DNA of 64,000 nt from Hyphomicrobium denitrificans 1NES1 (GTDB lineage Bacteria > Pseudomonadota > Alphaproteobacteria > Rhizobiales > Hyphomicrobiaceae), in contig NC_021172.1 of assembly GCF_000230975.2 (NCBI RefSeq), positions 806,001 to 870,000 on the forward strand. The letters are read 5' to 3'. This document shows, in pieces, positions 51,650 to 58,315 of this stretch (the stretch's first letter is position 1; every line of letters starts with the position of its first letter). The translations under genes and the position numbers were made by a program. The notes under the pieces are model-generated. The model ran no database searches. It had not been told where the DNA came from and saw only the letters and a program-made list of their open reading frames with translations.

Positions 51650-51903
51650 GCTGCCCCCGGCGACGTCGTCGCCTTGCGCGTGGTGAACCTCTTGATCCCC
51701 TTCGGTTCCGACTGCTGGTCGAGGTCGACCTTCTGATCGTTGGAGATCTCAGGATCGCCGCCAGGGCCGGGAACGATCTCATTGACCACCCAGTCCGCCG
51801 GAGAGTTGGCGAGCACCTTGATCTCGGTTCCGGTGATCACGCGCTGAGGCCACTCGTACTCCTTCTTGTTAATGATGAGCTTGGACTCGTGTTTTTCAGC
51901 CAT
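51646..51903 (-). CDS. Ubiquitin-like protein (multi-ubiquitin domain type)
   Basis: An 85-residue protein with one ubiquitin-like (PF14452-type) domain: SKLIINKKEYEWPQRVITGT, then the IKVLANSPADWVVNEI strand-helix part and RFTTRKATTSPGAA at the end. It ends PGAA, so there is no free diglycine; removal of AA by the JAB or DUF6527 partner would leave a glycine end for E1. The ATG at 51903 follows GAGGAAAAACC. It is the first gene of the operon, behind the promoter at 51963-51991. Confidence 0.85.
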   Translation of the reverse strand: MAEKHESKLIINKKEYEWPQRVITGTEIKVLANSPADWVVNEIVPGPGGDPEISNDQKVDLDQQSEPKGIKRFTTRKATTSPGAA

Positions 51904-51962
51904 GGTTTTTCCTCGATCGAGTAACGCGGCGACCGGGGGGAGACTCGATCGCGACATGGTTA

Positions 51963-51991
51963 AGCGTACGGTCGGGCGCGCTCGATGTCAA
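51963..51991 (-). promoter_or_regulatory. Promoter of ubiquitin-like operon
   Basis: On the minus strand: TTGACA (51991-51986), 17-base spacer, TACGCT (51968-51963). The -35 is perfect and the spacing ideal. Transcription would start about 55 bases before the ubiquitin-like ATG. Confidence 0.65.
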
Positions 51992-52053
51992 CTTTTGGTA
52001 AGTTTTCTAAAACGTCATCGTTATTGACAGTCATCACCATTTGACTTTTGACG

Positions 52054-52076
52054 ACACGTCGACCAGGATGACGTGT
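52054..52076. promoter_or_regulatory. Inverted repeat ahead of XRE gene (candidate operator)
   Basis: ACACGTC-N9-GACGTGT is a perfect seven-base inverted repeat, 25 bases before the XRE start codon and about 65 bases from the -35 of the opposite operon. It is well placed for autoregulation, and possibly for control of the conjugation operon. Confidence 0.6.
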
Positions 52077-52101
52077 AAGAGAAAAAAGCGAATCAGGCTG
52101 C

Positions 52102-52422
52102 ATGAGACGGACGCGCGGAGATCAGAACCGACAATTCTACGCCGAGGTCGGCCGTCTCATTGCCAAGGCGCGCAACGGCAGAGCCACTCAGGATCACCTC
52201 GCCAAAAGAACGGGGCTGACCCGCACGTCGATCATCAACATCGAAAAGGGCAGACAGCAGGTCTATCTGCATACTCTGGTCGACATCGCGAGCGCGCTCG
52301 AGGTGCCGGTGTCGGAGCTCATACCGCCCTCGGACAAGATGGACGCGTTGCTACGCGACAAGCCACAGAATGCGGTTGAATGGATCAGGCTTTCGACAGC
52401 CTCAGAAGGCAAGAAAAAATAG
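52102..52422 (+). CDS. XRE family helix-turn-helix regulator
   Basis: A 106-residue Cro/C1-type regulator: the helix-turn-helix spans RATQDHLAKRTGLTRTSIIN and continues IEKGRQQVYLHTLVDIASAL. The C-terminal extension (EVPVSELIPPSDKMD onward) is short. It is read divergently from the ubiquitin-like operon and followed nine bases later by an ImmA/IrrE peptidase gene. In such pairs, the peptidase cleaves the XRE repressor upon a signal, which would release the operon. Confidence 0.9.
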   Translation: MRRTRGDQNRQFYAEVGRLIAKARNGRATQDHLAKRTGLTRTSIINIEKGRQQVYLHTLVDIASALEVPVSELIPPSDKMDALLRDKPQNAVEWIRLSTASEGKKK

Positions 52423-52430
52423 GAAGGGCT

Positions 52431-52976
52431 ATGGCGGTACGAAGAAAGCTCATCCGTGAGATGGTGGAAGCACTTCTTGCGAAGCATCGGATCAGCCATG
52501 GGGCTGTCCCCGTCGAGAAGATCGTCGAATCCTACGGAATCAAACTTTCCCTGGATGAAGTGGACGACGAGCTGTCAGGATTTCTCGTGCGAGAGCCAGG
52601 CAAGAATAAGCGTAGCGTTATCGGAGCCAACAAGGCCCATCACCCACATCGCCAGCGATTCACGATCGCTCATGAACTCGGCCATTTTCTCTTGCACAAA
52701 GGCGAGATGGTTCATCTCGATCAAGGCCGAGGCGCACTGGCGATCAACTTGAGGAATGAGCAATCCTCTCGAGGAGAGGATCAGGATGAGCGAGAGGCCA
52801 ACCTTTTCGCAGCAGAGCTTCTAATGCCCGCTATTTTTCTCGCGAAGGACCTGGAGGGAGTCTCCCTGGATATATTGGGAGATAGTGGCGTCTTGGATCG
52901 CCTCGCGAAGAAATACAAAGTCAGCACTCAGGCCCTGACATTCCGTCTGGCAAACTTGGGCTATATCCAGCTTTAG
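52431..52976 (+). CDS. ImmA/IrrE family metallopeptidase
   Basis: A 181-residue peptidase. The HELGH zinc motif is in QRFTIAHELGHFLLHKGE, with the downstream glutamate in EREANLFAAELLMP. The ATG at 52431 follows AGGAAGG; a longer frame starts at 52380 inside the XRE gene. With the XRE protein it forms a typical sense-and-derepress module, here paired with a ubiquitin-like system. Confidence 0.9.
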   Translation: MAVRRKLIREMVEALLAKHRISHGAVPVEKIVESYGIKLSLDEVDDELSGFLVREPGKNKRSVIGANKAHHPHRQRFTIAHELGHFLLHKGEMVHLDQGRGALAINLRNEQSSRGEDQDEREANLFAAELLMPAIFLAKDLEGVSLDILGDSGVLDRLAKKYKVSTQALTFRLANLGYIQL

Positions 52977-53055
52977 GACGCATGACCATCCTTCGCGGAG
53001 TCAAGAGCTTAGCTCTGGGTGGATGGAGGGGGATGGTGGGTCAGTCCCTCCCGCG

Positions 53056-53079
53056 CCCCCTCGGACAACAGCGAGGGGG
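53056..53079. terminator. GC-rich hairpin between convergent genes
   Basis: CCCCCTCG and CGAGGGGG form an eight-base stem with an eight-base loop, between the ImmA/IrrE gene and the convergent gene at 53100. No T tract; a bidirectional terminator is plausible by position. Confidence 0.45.
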
Positions 53080-53099
53080 TGGGAGTGCCGGTCGAGTTA

Positions 53100-53357
53100 T
53101 CAGCCCTCAGGATTGCATTCCCTGCATCCGTCCGCGCAGGCGTAGACGGCAAGCTCGGTCGTGCGGATGCGGCGCGACAGCGGGTCGAGCCAGCGCACCA
53201 GGTCGTCCTCCGGCGAGAACCAGTCGCGGCAGCCGTCGCAGAGGTAGAACGTCGGGAGCGGGTAGCCTAATCCCCAGAGGTCGGCCGCCGCGAACCAGCG
53301 CGTCGCCTCCTCCGCACAGCCGGCGACCGAGCAGAAGGCGGGCATGTGCGCAGTCAT
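53100..53357 (-). CDS. Small cysteine-rich protein, probable zinc binding
   Basis: An 85-residue protein with cysteine pairs CSVAGC, CDGC and CADGCREC, consistent with a treble-clef or zinc-ribbon fold. ATG 53357 lies directly after the upstream gene stop (53359); a second start is at 53345. Codon use is very GC-rich. No family assigned. Confidence 0.55.
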   Translation of the reverse strand: MTAHMPAFCSVAGCAEEATRWFAAADLWGLGYPLPTFYLCDGCRDWFSPEDDLVRWLDPLSRRIRTTELAVYACADGCRECNPEG

Positions 53358-53358
53358 A

Positions 53359-53859
53359 CTAGTATGACGCGACTATCGTGCACGCCTCGCCGGTCTCGCG
53401 CTCCATGCGCTCGCAGAGCGCCACGAAGTCCACGAACGAGAGCGCGGTCGCGGGGAGCATCCGCTCCGCGATGAGGCCCTCGGCCGTCTCGATGCTCTCG
53501 GGCTTGAGCGCCGCCGCGAAGTCCTCGTGCGTCTCGTCGCCGACTTCTTGCGTAAACACGGCCTGCAGCGCGTTCGGGAGCTCGTCGAGGTCGATGCGGC
53601 CCGGGTCTTTGCCGCCGCCATAGAGCCGGTGCTCGCGGTAGAGGTGCATGAGGACGGCCGTCGGCAAGCGCTCCCGCAGCGTCGCGGCCGCTATCGCGGC
53701 CGAGCCGCCGTCGAACGCCTCGGCGACGAGGTACTTCGTCACGTAGGGCCCGCCGTGGTAGGCCTCGCGCAGATAGCCGACGTTGCCGGCAGTCGCATCG
53801 AAGCCCGTGCACTGGGCGCTCTCCTCGGCTTTGGTCATCCCAGGCCACTCGGTGCGCAC
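53359..53859 (-). CDS. Hypothetical island protein
   Basis: A 166-residue, mostly helical, acidic protein (MRTEWPGMTKAEESAQCTGF; RERLPTAVLMHLYREHRLYG in the middle; ends CTIVASY). It is co-transcribed with the cysteine-rich protein that follows. An overlapping frame (53354-53872) reads as an arginine-rich shadow. No family recognised. Confidence 0.6.
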   Translation of the reverse strand: MRTEWPGMTKAEESAQCTGFDATAGNVGYLREAYHGGPYVTKYLVAEAFDGGSAAIAAATLRERLPTAVLMHLYREHRLYGGGKDPGRIDLDELPNALQAVFTQEVGDETHEDFAAALKPESIETAEGLIAERMLPATALSFVDFVALCERMERETGEACTIVASY

Positions 53860-54233
53860 GGTTACTCCTCACCAGGTCATATTCGAGCGCACTGGCAGTG
53901 GTGGTTCGCTGACACCGGAGTTTATGCAGGTGTTTCGTTACGTCGCTCGCGGGATCCCCTTGAAAGAAGTACCAAAGGAATGACGGCAGCGGTGCGCTGC
54001 CTGAAACCGGCTATTAATTACCGGTCGGCGTGAGAAGCGCACCTTCTGATGGGGCCCGCGTCCGTTCTCTAGAGCCGATATTAGATTGAGGCGATTGACG
54101 AGATCGCCAACAGTTCGACGGATATCGCCGGCGGAAGTTTCTGCTCAAGATAGTGACGACGGGGTCAAGGAAATCACATTCGATGCTAATGCACTGCTGG
54201 GTTTTTGAAAGTCCATTCGAGTAAAATATCAGA
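53860..54233. other. Intergenic region with possible LuxR-like relic
   Basis: About 370 bases. One frame ending at 53983 reads LTPEFMQVFRYVARGIPLKE, which is reminiscent of the LuxR helix-turn-helix start, but it stops after four more residues and has no start. The rest shows nothing. The promoter of the gene at 54234 should be near 54190-54225. Confidence 0.3.
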
Positions 54234-55445
54234 ATGAGCGAAGAGATGCACAGTTCCGCGCCGGGGATGGACCAGATCGGAGCGGCAGAGCCGATGCCCG
54301 GCCTGATAGCGGAAAATCTCGGAACGCCGATACAGCTGTCGAACGTAGAACTCGATGGTTTCGCCGTGGAAGCGGCGCGACCTGGCGAGACGATCAAGAT
54401 CTGGACCCGCCTCTCGATCACCTCTGATGAACCATCATTTCACAAGATGGCCGGCGGGCTCGCGCGCACGATCCAACACTATAGTGCCTTAGCCGGGACA
54501 CCGATTGATTTGCAGTGCGCGGCAACCGTACTGCTCATCATTAAGCGGGACAAATCTGCCGAACTTTGGGTCGACACTGCGGCCGTGGCCGTCAAGGTCC
54601 TGGCGAAGCGAGACTTCGATGCAGGTAGCCCTGTCCTCGAGAGCGACATTGTCGATATCGCAGAGATGGCGTTCCCATGCGTCAAGTTCGAGAAGGAAGA
54701 CAAGGTCGTGGTCCTGTTTCGGCAGGATTGGCGTTTTGGGCTCTTCTTCGACTTTAATCCGGGCCGAGAGTTCTCCGAGGTCGCCATGAACCGATCCCTT
54801 GGCGCGCTGCTCCGCAACCTCAAGTATCGGCATATCTTCGACACGATAGACAACCAACAGGTAGTCGCGAGTTTGACCGGAGCTGGGTGGTTCCCCTTTG
54901 CGGAGATAATCACGAGCGAATTTCCGGCTATAGCCGAGGCATGTGAAGCAAAATTCAACCTCACTGACGTTGAAGCAAAAGTCCTGGCATCATTTGATCA
55001 GGCACGTCTCGATCGAATGTTTAAACGCTGGCTAAGCAGGCCTGCGTTGGCATCTCGAGAGGCTGTGCTTCGCTCCGCAATGAGGAGCTTCGTTGCGGAC
55101 GATCCAATCGCGGTGATGAAGACGGTGCTGACCGAGATAGAAGGTGTCTTGAGGGAAGCATATCAGGCAATTCACGGGACCGGCGCTAAGATCGAAACCT
55201 TGCTTGAATTTGCCGTCGCGTCAGCTGAGCGGAAAGCTGGGTCGCCTTCATCTTTGCTCTTACCTGCGAGTTTTGCGAAATACCTGCGGGATCGACCTTT
55301 CGCGCACTTCGATCCGAGCGTGGGCTTGGCGCATGCGAGTTCCAGACATGCCGTAGGACATGGTATGGCTGCGCCCGCAACCTACACCAAGGTCGGCGCG
55401 CTCCAGGTACTGCTTACGCTCGATCAACTCGCTTTTGCGCTTTGA
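54234..55445 (+). CDS. HEPN-like protein of unknown function
   Basis: A 403-residue protein. The N-terminal and middle parts are not recognisable. Near the C-terminus SSRHAVGHGMAAPATYTK then ALQVLLTLDQLAF has the R-x4-H motif and helix order of HEPN domains found in RNA-cutting toxins and Abi proteins. The region DIVDIAEMAFPCVKFEKEDK (about residue 137) may be a separate domain. It is convergent to the YedK-type gene. A role in defence is plausible from location, not proven. Confidence 0.6.
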   Translation: MSEEMHSSAPGMDQIGAAEPMPGLIAENLGTPIQLSNVELDGFAVEAARPGETIKIWTRLSITSDEPSFHKMAGGLARTIQHYSALAGTPIDLQCAATVLLIIKRDKSAELWVDTAAVAVKVLAKRDFDAGSPVLESDIVDIAEMAFPCVKFEKEDKVVVLFRQDWRFGLFFDFNPGREFSEVAMNRSLGALLRNLKYRHIFDTIDNQQVVASLTGAGWFPFAEIITSEFPAIAEACEAKFNLTDVEAKVLASFDQARLDRMFKRWLSRPALASREAVLRSAMRSFVADDPIAVMKTVLTEIEGVLREAYQAIHGTGAKIETLLEFAVASAERKAGSPSSLLLPASFAKYLRDRPFAHFDPSVGLAHASSRHAVGHGMAAPATYTKVGALQVLLTLDQLAFAL

Positions 55446-55475
55446 GAATCGAGAACTGCAGGCCGATTAGGGGTG

Positions 55476-56156
55476 CTAGATGCCCACGGCATCAAGGATC
55501 TCCGGATCATCATCGACCGGCTTGTTCACGCGCGACGAGATCGGCCACATCGTCATCGGCTCGGCAGGGTAAGGCCGTAAGAGATCACGCGGGTCCGGCT
55601 CGTCGGGCGAGAGCCAGCGGGCGTAGTCGGCCGGTCCAATGATGACGGGCATGCGATCGTGAATCGGACGCATGAGATCGTTCGCTTCCGTCGTGATAAT
55701 CGTGAACGTGCGCACCCATTCCTCTGTGCTCGGCCGCTTCCAGTTCTCCCAGATGCCAGCGAGCGCGAACGGCGCGCCGCTCTTCATGCCGATAGCGTAG
55801 GGTTGCTTGTAGGCGCCCTTGATCGCCTTCCATTCGAAGAAGTTGTCGATTGGGACGAGGCAGCGACGCTTCTTGTATCCGTCGCGAAAAGAGGGGAGTG
55901 ACGCGATCGTCTCGGCCTTGGCGTTGATCGGTTTGCGATCACCCTGCGGATCTTTGCACCAGTGCGGAATGAGGCCCCACCAGAGGCGGTCGAGCGAATA
56001 CGCGTGCGTCTCCGGTTGTTCGCGGATCACCCAGTGCTCCTGTCCAGGCGAGCCATTGTAGCGCGGCGGAGCGACGCCTGGCACAACGTGGTCGGCGCTC
56101 GCAAGACCAAGGCCGAGCTTCTTCGCGTTGCTTTTCTGCGTGATGCGTCCGCACAT
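55476..56156 (-). CDS. yedK: SOS response-associated peptidase/HMCES (YedK family)
   Basis: A 226-residue protein. It starts MCGRITQ, so Cys2 is exposed for the DNA-protein thiazolidine link after methionine removal. The conserved NAKAETI, RRCLVPIDNFFEWK (with Glu) and TTEANDLMRPIHDRMPVII segments follow. It forms a covalent shield on abasic sites in single-stranded DNA. The gene is common as cargo of islands. Its upstream region holds the 54-bp dispersed repeat copy and the palindrome at 56295. Confidence 0.93.
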   Translation of the reverse strand: MCGRITQKSNAKKLGLGLASADHVVPGVAPPRYNGSPGQEHWVIREQPETHAYSLDRLWWGLIPHWCKDPQGDRKPINAKAETIASLPSFRDGYKKRRCLVPIDNFFEWKAIKGAYKQPYAIGMKSGAPFALAGIWENWKRPSTEEWVRTFTIITTEANDLMRPIHDRMPVIIGPADYARWLSPDEPDPRDLLRPYPAEPMTMWPISSRVNKPVDDDPEILDAVGI

Positions 56157-56195
56157 GCGGCGAGATATAGAATGTCGCTCGCCTGATGCAACGGC

Positions 56196-56249
56196 GGGCG
56201 CCTCGCCGGCGGCGACCGCGCTCTCGCAAGCCGAGTCCTGGTCTCGGCC
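56196..56249 (+). repeat. Dispersed inverted repeat, copy 2
   Basis: Matches the reverse complement of 40321-40375 (GGGCGCCTCGCC, GGCGACCGCGCTCTCGCA and GGTCTCGGCC shared). It lies 40-95 bases before the YedK start on the opposite strand. Confidence 0.7.
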
Positions 56250-56294
56250 TGCGGCTTCGATCGAGTTCGAATATCCATCTTCCGGTCGAAGTAA

Positions 56295-56316
56295 ACACCG
56301 AAATTGGGTGTTGCTC
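56295..56316. repeat. Palindrome CACCGA/TCGGTG, copy 1 (imperfect)
   Basis: ACACCGAAATTGGGTGTTGC, a degenerate version of the perfect palindrome at 60572. It lies about 140 bases before the YedK gene. See 60572 and 63048 for the others. Confidence 0.55.
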
Positions 56317-56437
56317 GTTTGTTGCCAATCACCTCTTTTGATGAGTGGCGTCCGACCCTTTGCTCATTGCACTGACCATGGGTGGAGCAACCGAGTTTGC
56401 CAATATTCCTTGGTCGAGAGTCCCCAGAAAGCAATGG

Positions 56438-56875
56438 CTATAATGATAGACTCTCGAAATGGACGTTATTGGGCAGATCAAAGAGATGCGGATCGAGATA
56501 GAATACGCGATGGCACTCGACGATCGGGTCCGGCAATTCATTGGCGGGGGTCGCTTTGAAGGCACCCCTTGCCGGAATCACGTCGCCGCGCTCCGCGCCG
56601 TCGCTCCACGCATAGAGTCGCCCGTCCTGCTCGACATCGTGCACGGCCATCTGCGGTGCTGCCAAGTTTGTGGCATCGGCGCGAAAGCGCCCATGTGATA
56701 GGAAAATCCTGACGGTCACAGCGGCCGTGAATGTCGAGAATGTTCCGAAACATTCAAAGCTTCCGACGGGAGGTGAATCCAGATTGGCCATGTCGAAGGG
56801 AAATGGGCGGAACAGGACGTAGAGAGAGATGAACGTGAACATGAAGAATATGGTACAGATCGCCAGTGCGCGCAT
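56438..56875 (-). CDS. Membrane-anchored protein, unknown function
   Basis: A 145-residue protein starting MRALAICTIFFMFTFISLYV, an N-terminal membrane helix or uncleaved signal, followed by a soluble part (SFECFGTFSTFTAAVTVRIF, later WSDGAERGDVIPARGAF). An opposite-strand frame at 56459-56698 competes but has less protein-like composition. No family recognised. Confidence 0.5.
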   Translation of the reverse strand: MRALAICTIFFMFTFISLYVLFRPFPFDMANLDSPPVGSFECFGTFSTFTAAVTVRIFLSHGRFRADATNLAAPQMAVHDVEQDGRLYAWSDGAERGDVIPARGAFKATPANELPDPIVECHRVFYLDPHLFDLPNNVHFESLSL

Positions 56876-56957
56876 AGGTGCTGGAATAACGAAAGCATAT
56901 CACAGAGCGAACTCGTGCAATAGCGATGTCAAGCGACGTGCTCATTGCGTGTGACGA

Positions 56958-58289
56958 GTGGGTGCAACGGTGTCTTCGGAGGCAAAAAACTCCACAGCTT
57001 TATCAATAGATGAGGGGTCGGTGACGAAGCCGCCATCGAGCCCAGCTGGCGAGAGCGCATCGGGTTGTCGGCCGCCCCCCATACCGCATTCGGGAGGTAC
57101 CTCATTTGCGCTGCAAATCGAGTCAGATGAACCCGCTGCTCGTCCCACGGCGCGCAAGACGGGAAGGTTTTCATTTGGTCTTTGGTTTGGTTTCGCTTTG
57201 CTTGGGATCGGCGTTGTCGTCGCTGTCATCGCCAGAGACTTGCCGCGTCAACTGATTTTGATAACCTCGACACATTCGATGGCGGATCGCGAGCCGGCCG
57301 AAAAAACGGCCGCGCCAGTATTTCCAGGCAGGACCGAATATTACGGAAATACGCCGGCTACGCATGCGTTCGGCGATGTCAGTCACGCGGTGCCGACCGC
57401 CGCATCGGAGCCTCGCGTGCAGCCTAAACTGGCACCGGCAAATGCGCCTAAAGAGCACGATTATGGCGAACCGGTTCAGGAGATGACGACCTATCTCGCC
57501 GGCCTGAAGGCGGGACGTTTCGTCTTCAATTGGGCAATCACGGGCGAGGAGGCAGCTAAGCAACTCGGCTTTACGCGATTATTCGCAAGCGGTTACGACG
57601 AGATCGCTCTGCAGGCAAAGGCGCGTGCCAAAACGCAAGGCTCAGTCAACATCGGCGACATTATCAGCGATTTCCAAGGCGTCGTCCAAGAGGAACAACG
57701 GATCGCGGAGCTGATGGTTAGCCGTAAAGAGTATGTCGCGGTCATTGCGTACTTGCGAGCGCTACAAAACGGCGACGTGGTTTTTCCGGGACCGCAGGAT
57801 CTGGCGCCGACCCCGCCCGTATTGCTCGTGCAGCTGATGACGGCTTACCCCGATACTAAGTTCGATATTGACGACCCGGTATTTGCGTCCGTCTACCGCC
57901 AGACACGCGTATTCGCAAACGCGCGGATCCAGGAAGCCGGTGAGGTTTGGGCGCAGGAAATCATCGGAGAATTCCGGCGCCAGATAATCCACTCTGCATC
58001 GCAGCCGGCCGTTGTTTCGGCGCCCACCGACTGCGAGCGAGCACGTGCGGTCGGGGTTCTTACGGCAGTGGTGGCCCAATGCCCGGGCTTGCGCCTCAGT
58101 CAGACGGCCCAAGCCGTCGCTGATGCGCTCGAAGGACGGCAAGGCGCCAGTGACTGTCTGACGACGTCGCGAGACAAGCTTAAAGGCGAATTCGGCAGAA
58201 AACCGGCAAACGAGATTGCTCGCATTTGTGGGTCTCTCGAACGGCAAGTGCAGGCCGGCAAGGTCGCCAATCTCGACATTTCCCACTAA
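56958..58289 (+). CDS. Membrane-anchored protein with periplasmic domain
   Basis: A 443-residue protein: a proline/serine-rich cytoplasmic N-terminus of about 68 residues, one membrane helix (SFGLWFGFALLGIGVVVAVI, about 72-91), then a periplasmic region with a linker and a helical domain (VQEMTTYLAGLKAGRFVFNW onward). Two cysteines (CERARAVGVL and CPGLRL), and two more in CLTTSR and CGSLER, may form disulfides. The GTG at 56958 is the first possible start; no clear ribosome binding site. It is followed by a secreted protein gene 26 bases later, suggesting a common system such as envelope assembly. Confidence 0.65.
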   Translation: MGATVSSEAKNSTALSIDEGSVTKPPSSPAGESASGCRPPPIPHSGGTSFALQIESDEPAARPTARKTGRFSFGLWFGFALLGIGVVVAVIARDLPRQLILITSTHSMADREPAEKTAAPVFPGRTEYYGNTPATHAFGDVSHAVPTAASEPRVQPKLAPANAPKEHDYGEPVQEMTTYLAGLKAGRFVFNWAITGEEAAKQLGFTRLFASGYDEIALQAKARAKTQGSVNIGDIISDFQGVVQEEQRIAELMVSRKEYVAVIAYLRALQNGDVVFPGPQDLAPTPPVLLVQLMTAYPDTKFDIDDPVFASVYRQTRVFANARIQEAGEVWAQEIIGEFRRQIIHSASQPAVVSAPTDCERARAVGVLTAVVAQCPGLRLSQTAQAVADALEGRQGASDCLTTSRDKLKGEFGRKPANEIARICGSLERQVQAGKVANLDISH

Positions 58290-58315
58290 GCACGGGTGCC
58301 GATTGGAGAGATGGC

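Noticed and set aside
53881..53983. LuxR-like helix-turn-helix fragment
   Set aside because: Only about 20 residues resemble LuxR (LTPEFMQVFRYVARG), no start and immediate stop; kept only as a remark on the intergenic region.
56459..56698. 79-residue frame on the plus strand
   Set aside because: Overlaps the minus-strand gene at 56438-56875, which starts with a convincing membrane helix; composition less protein-like.
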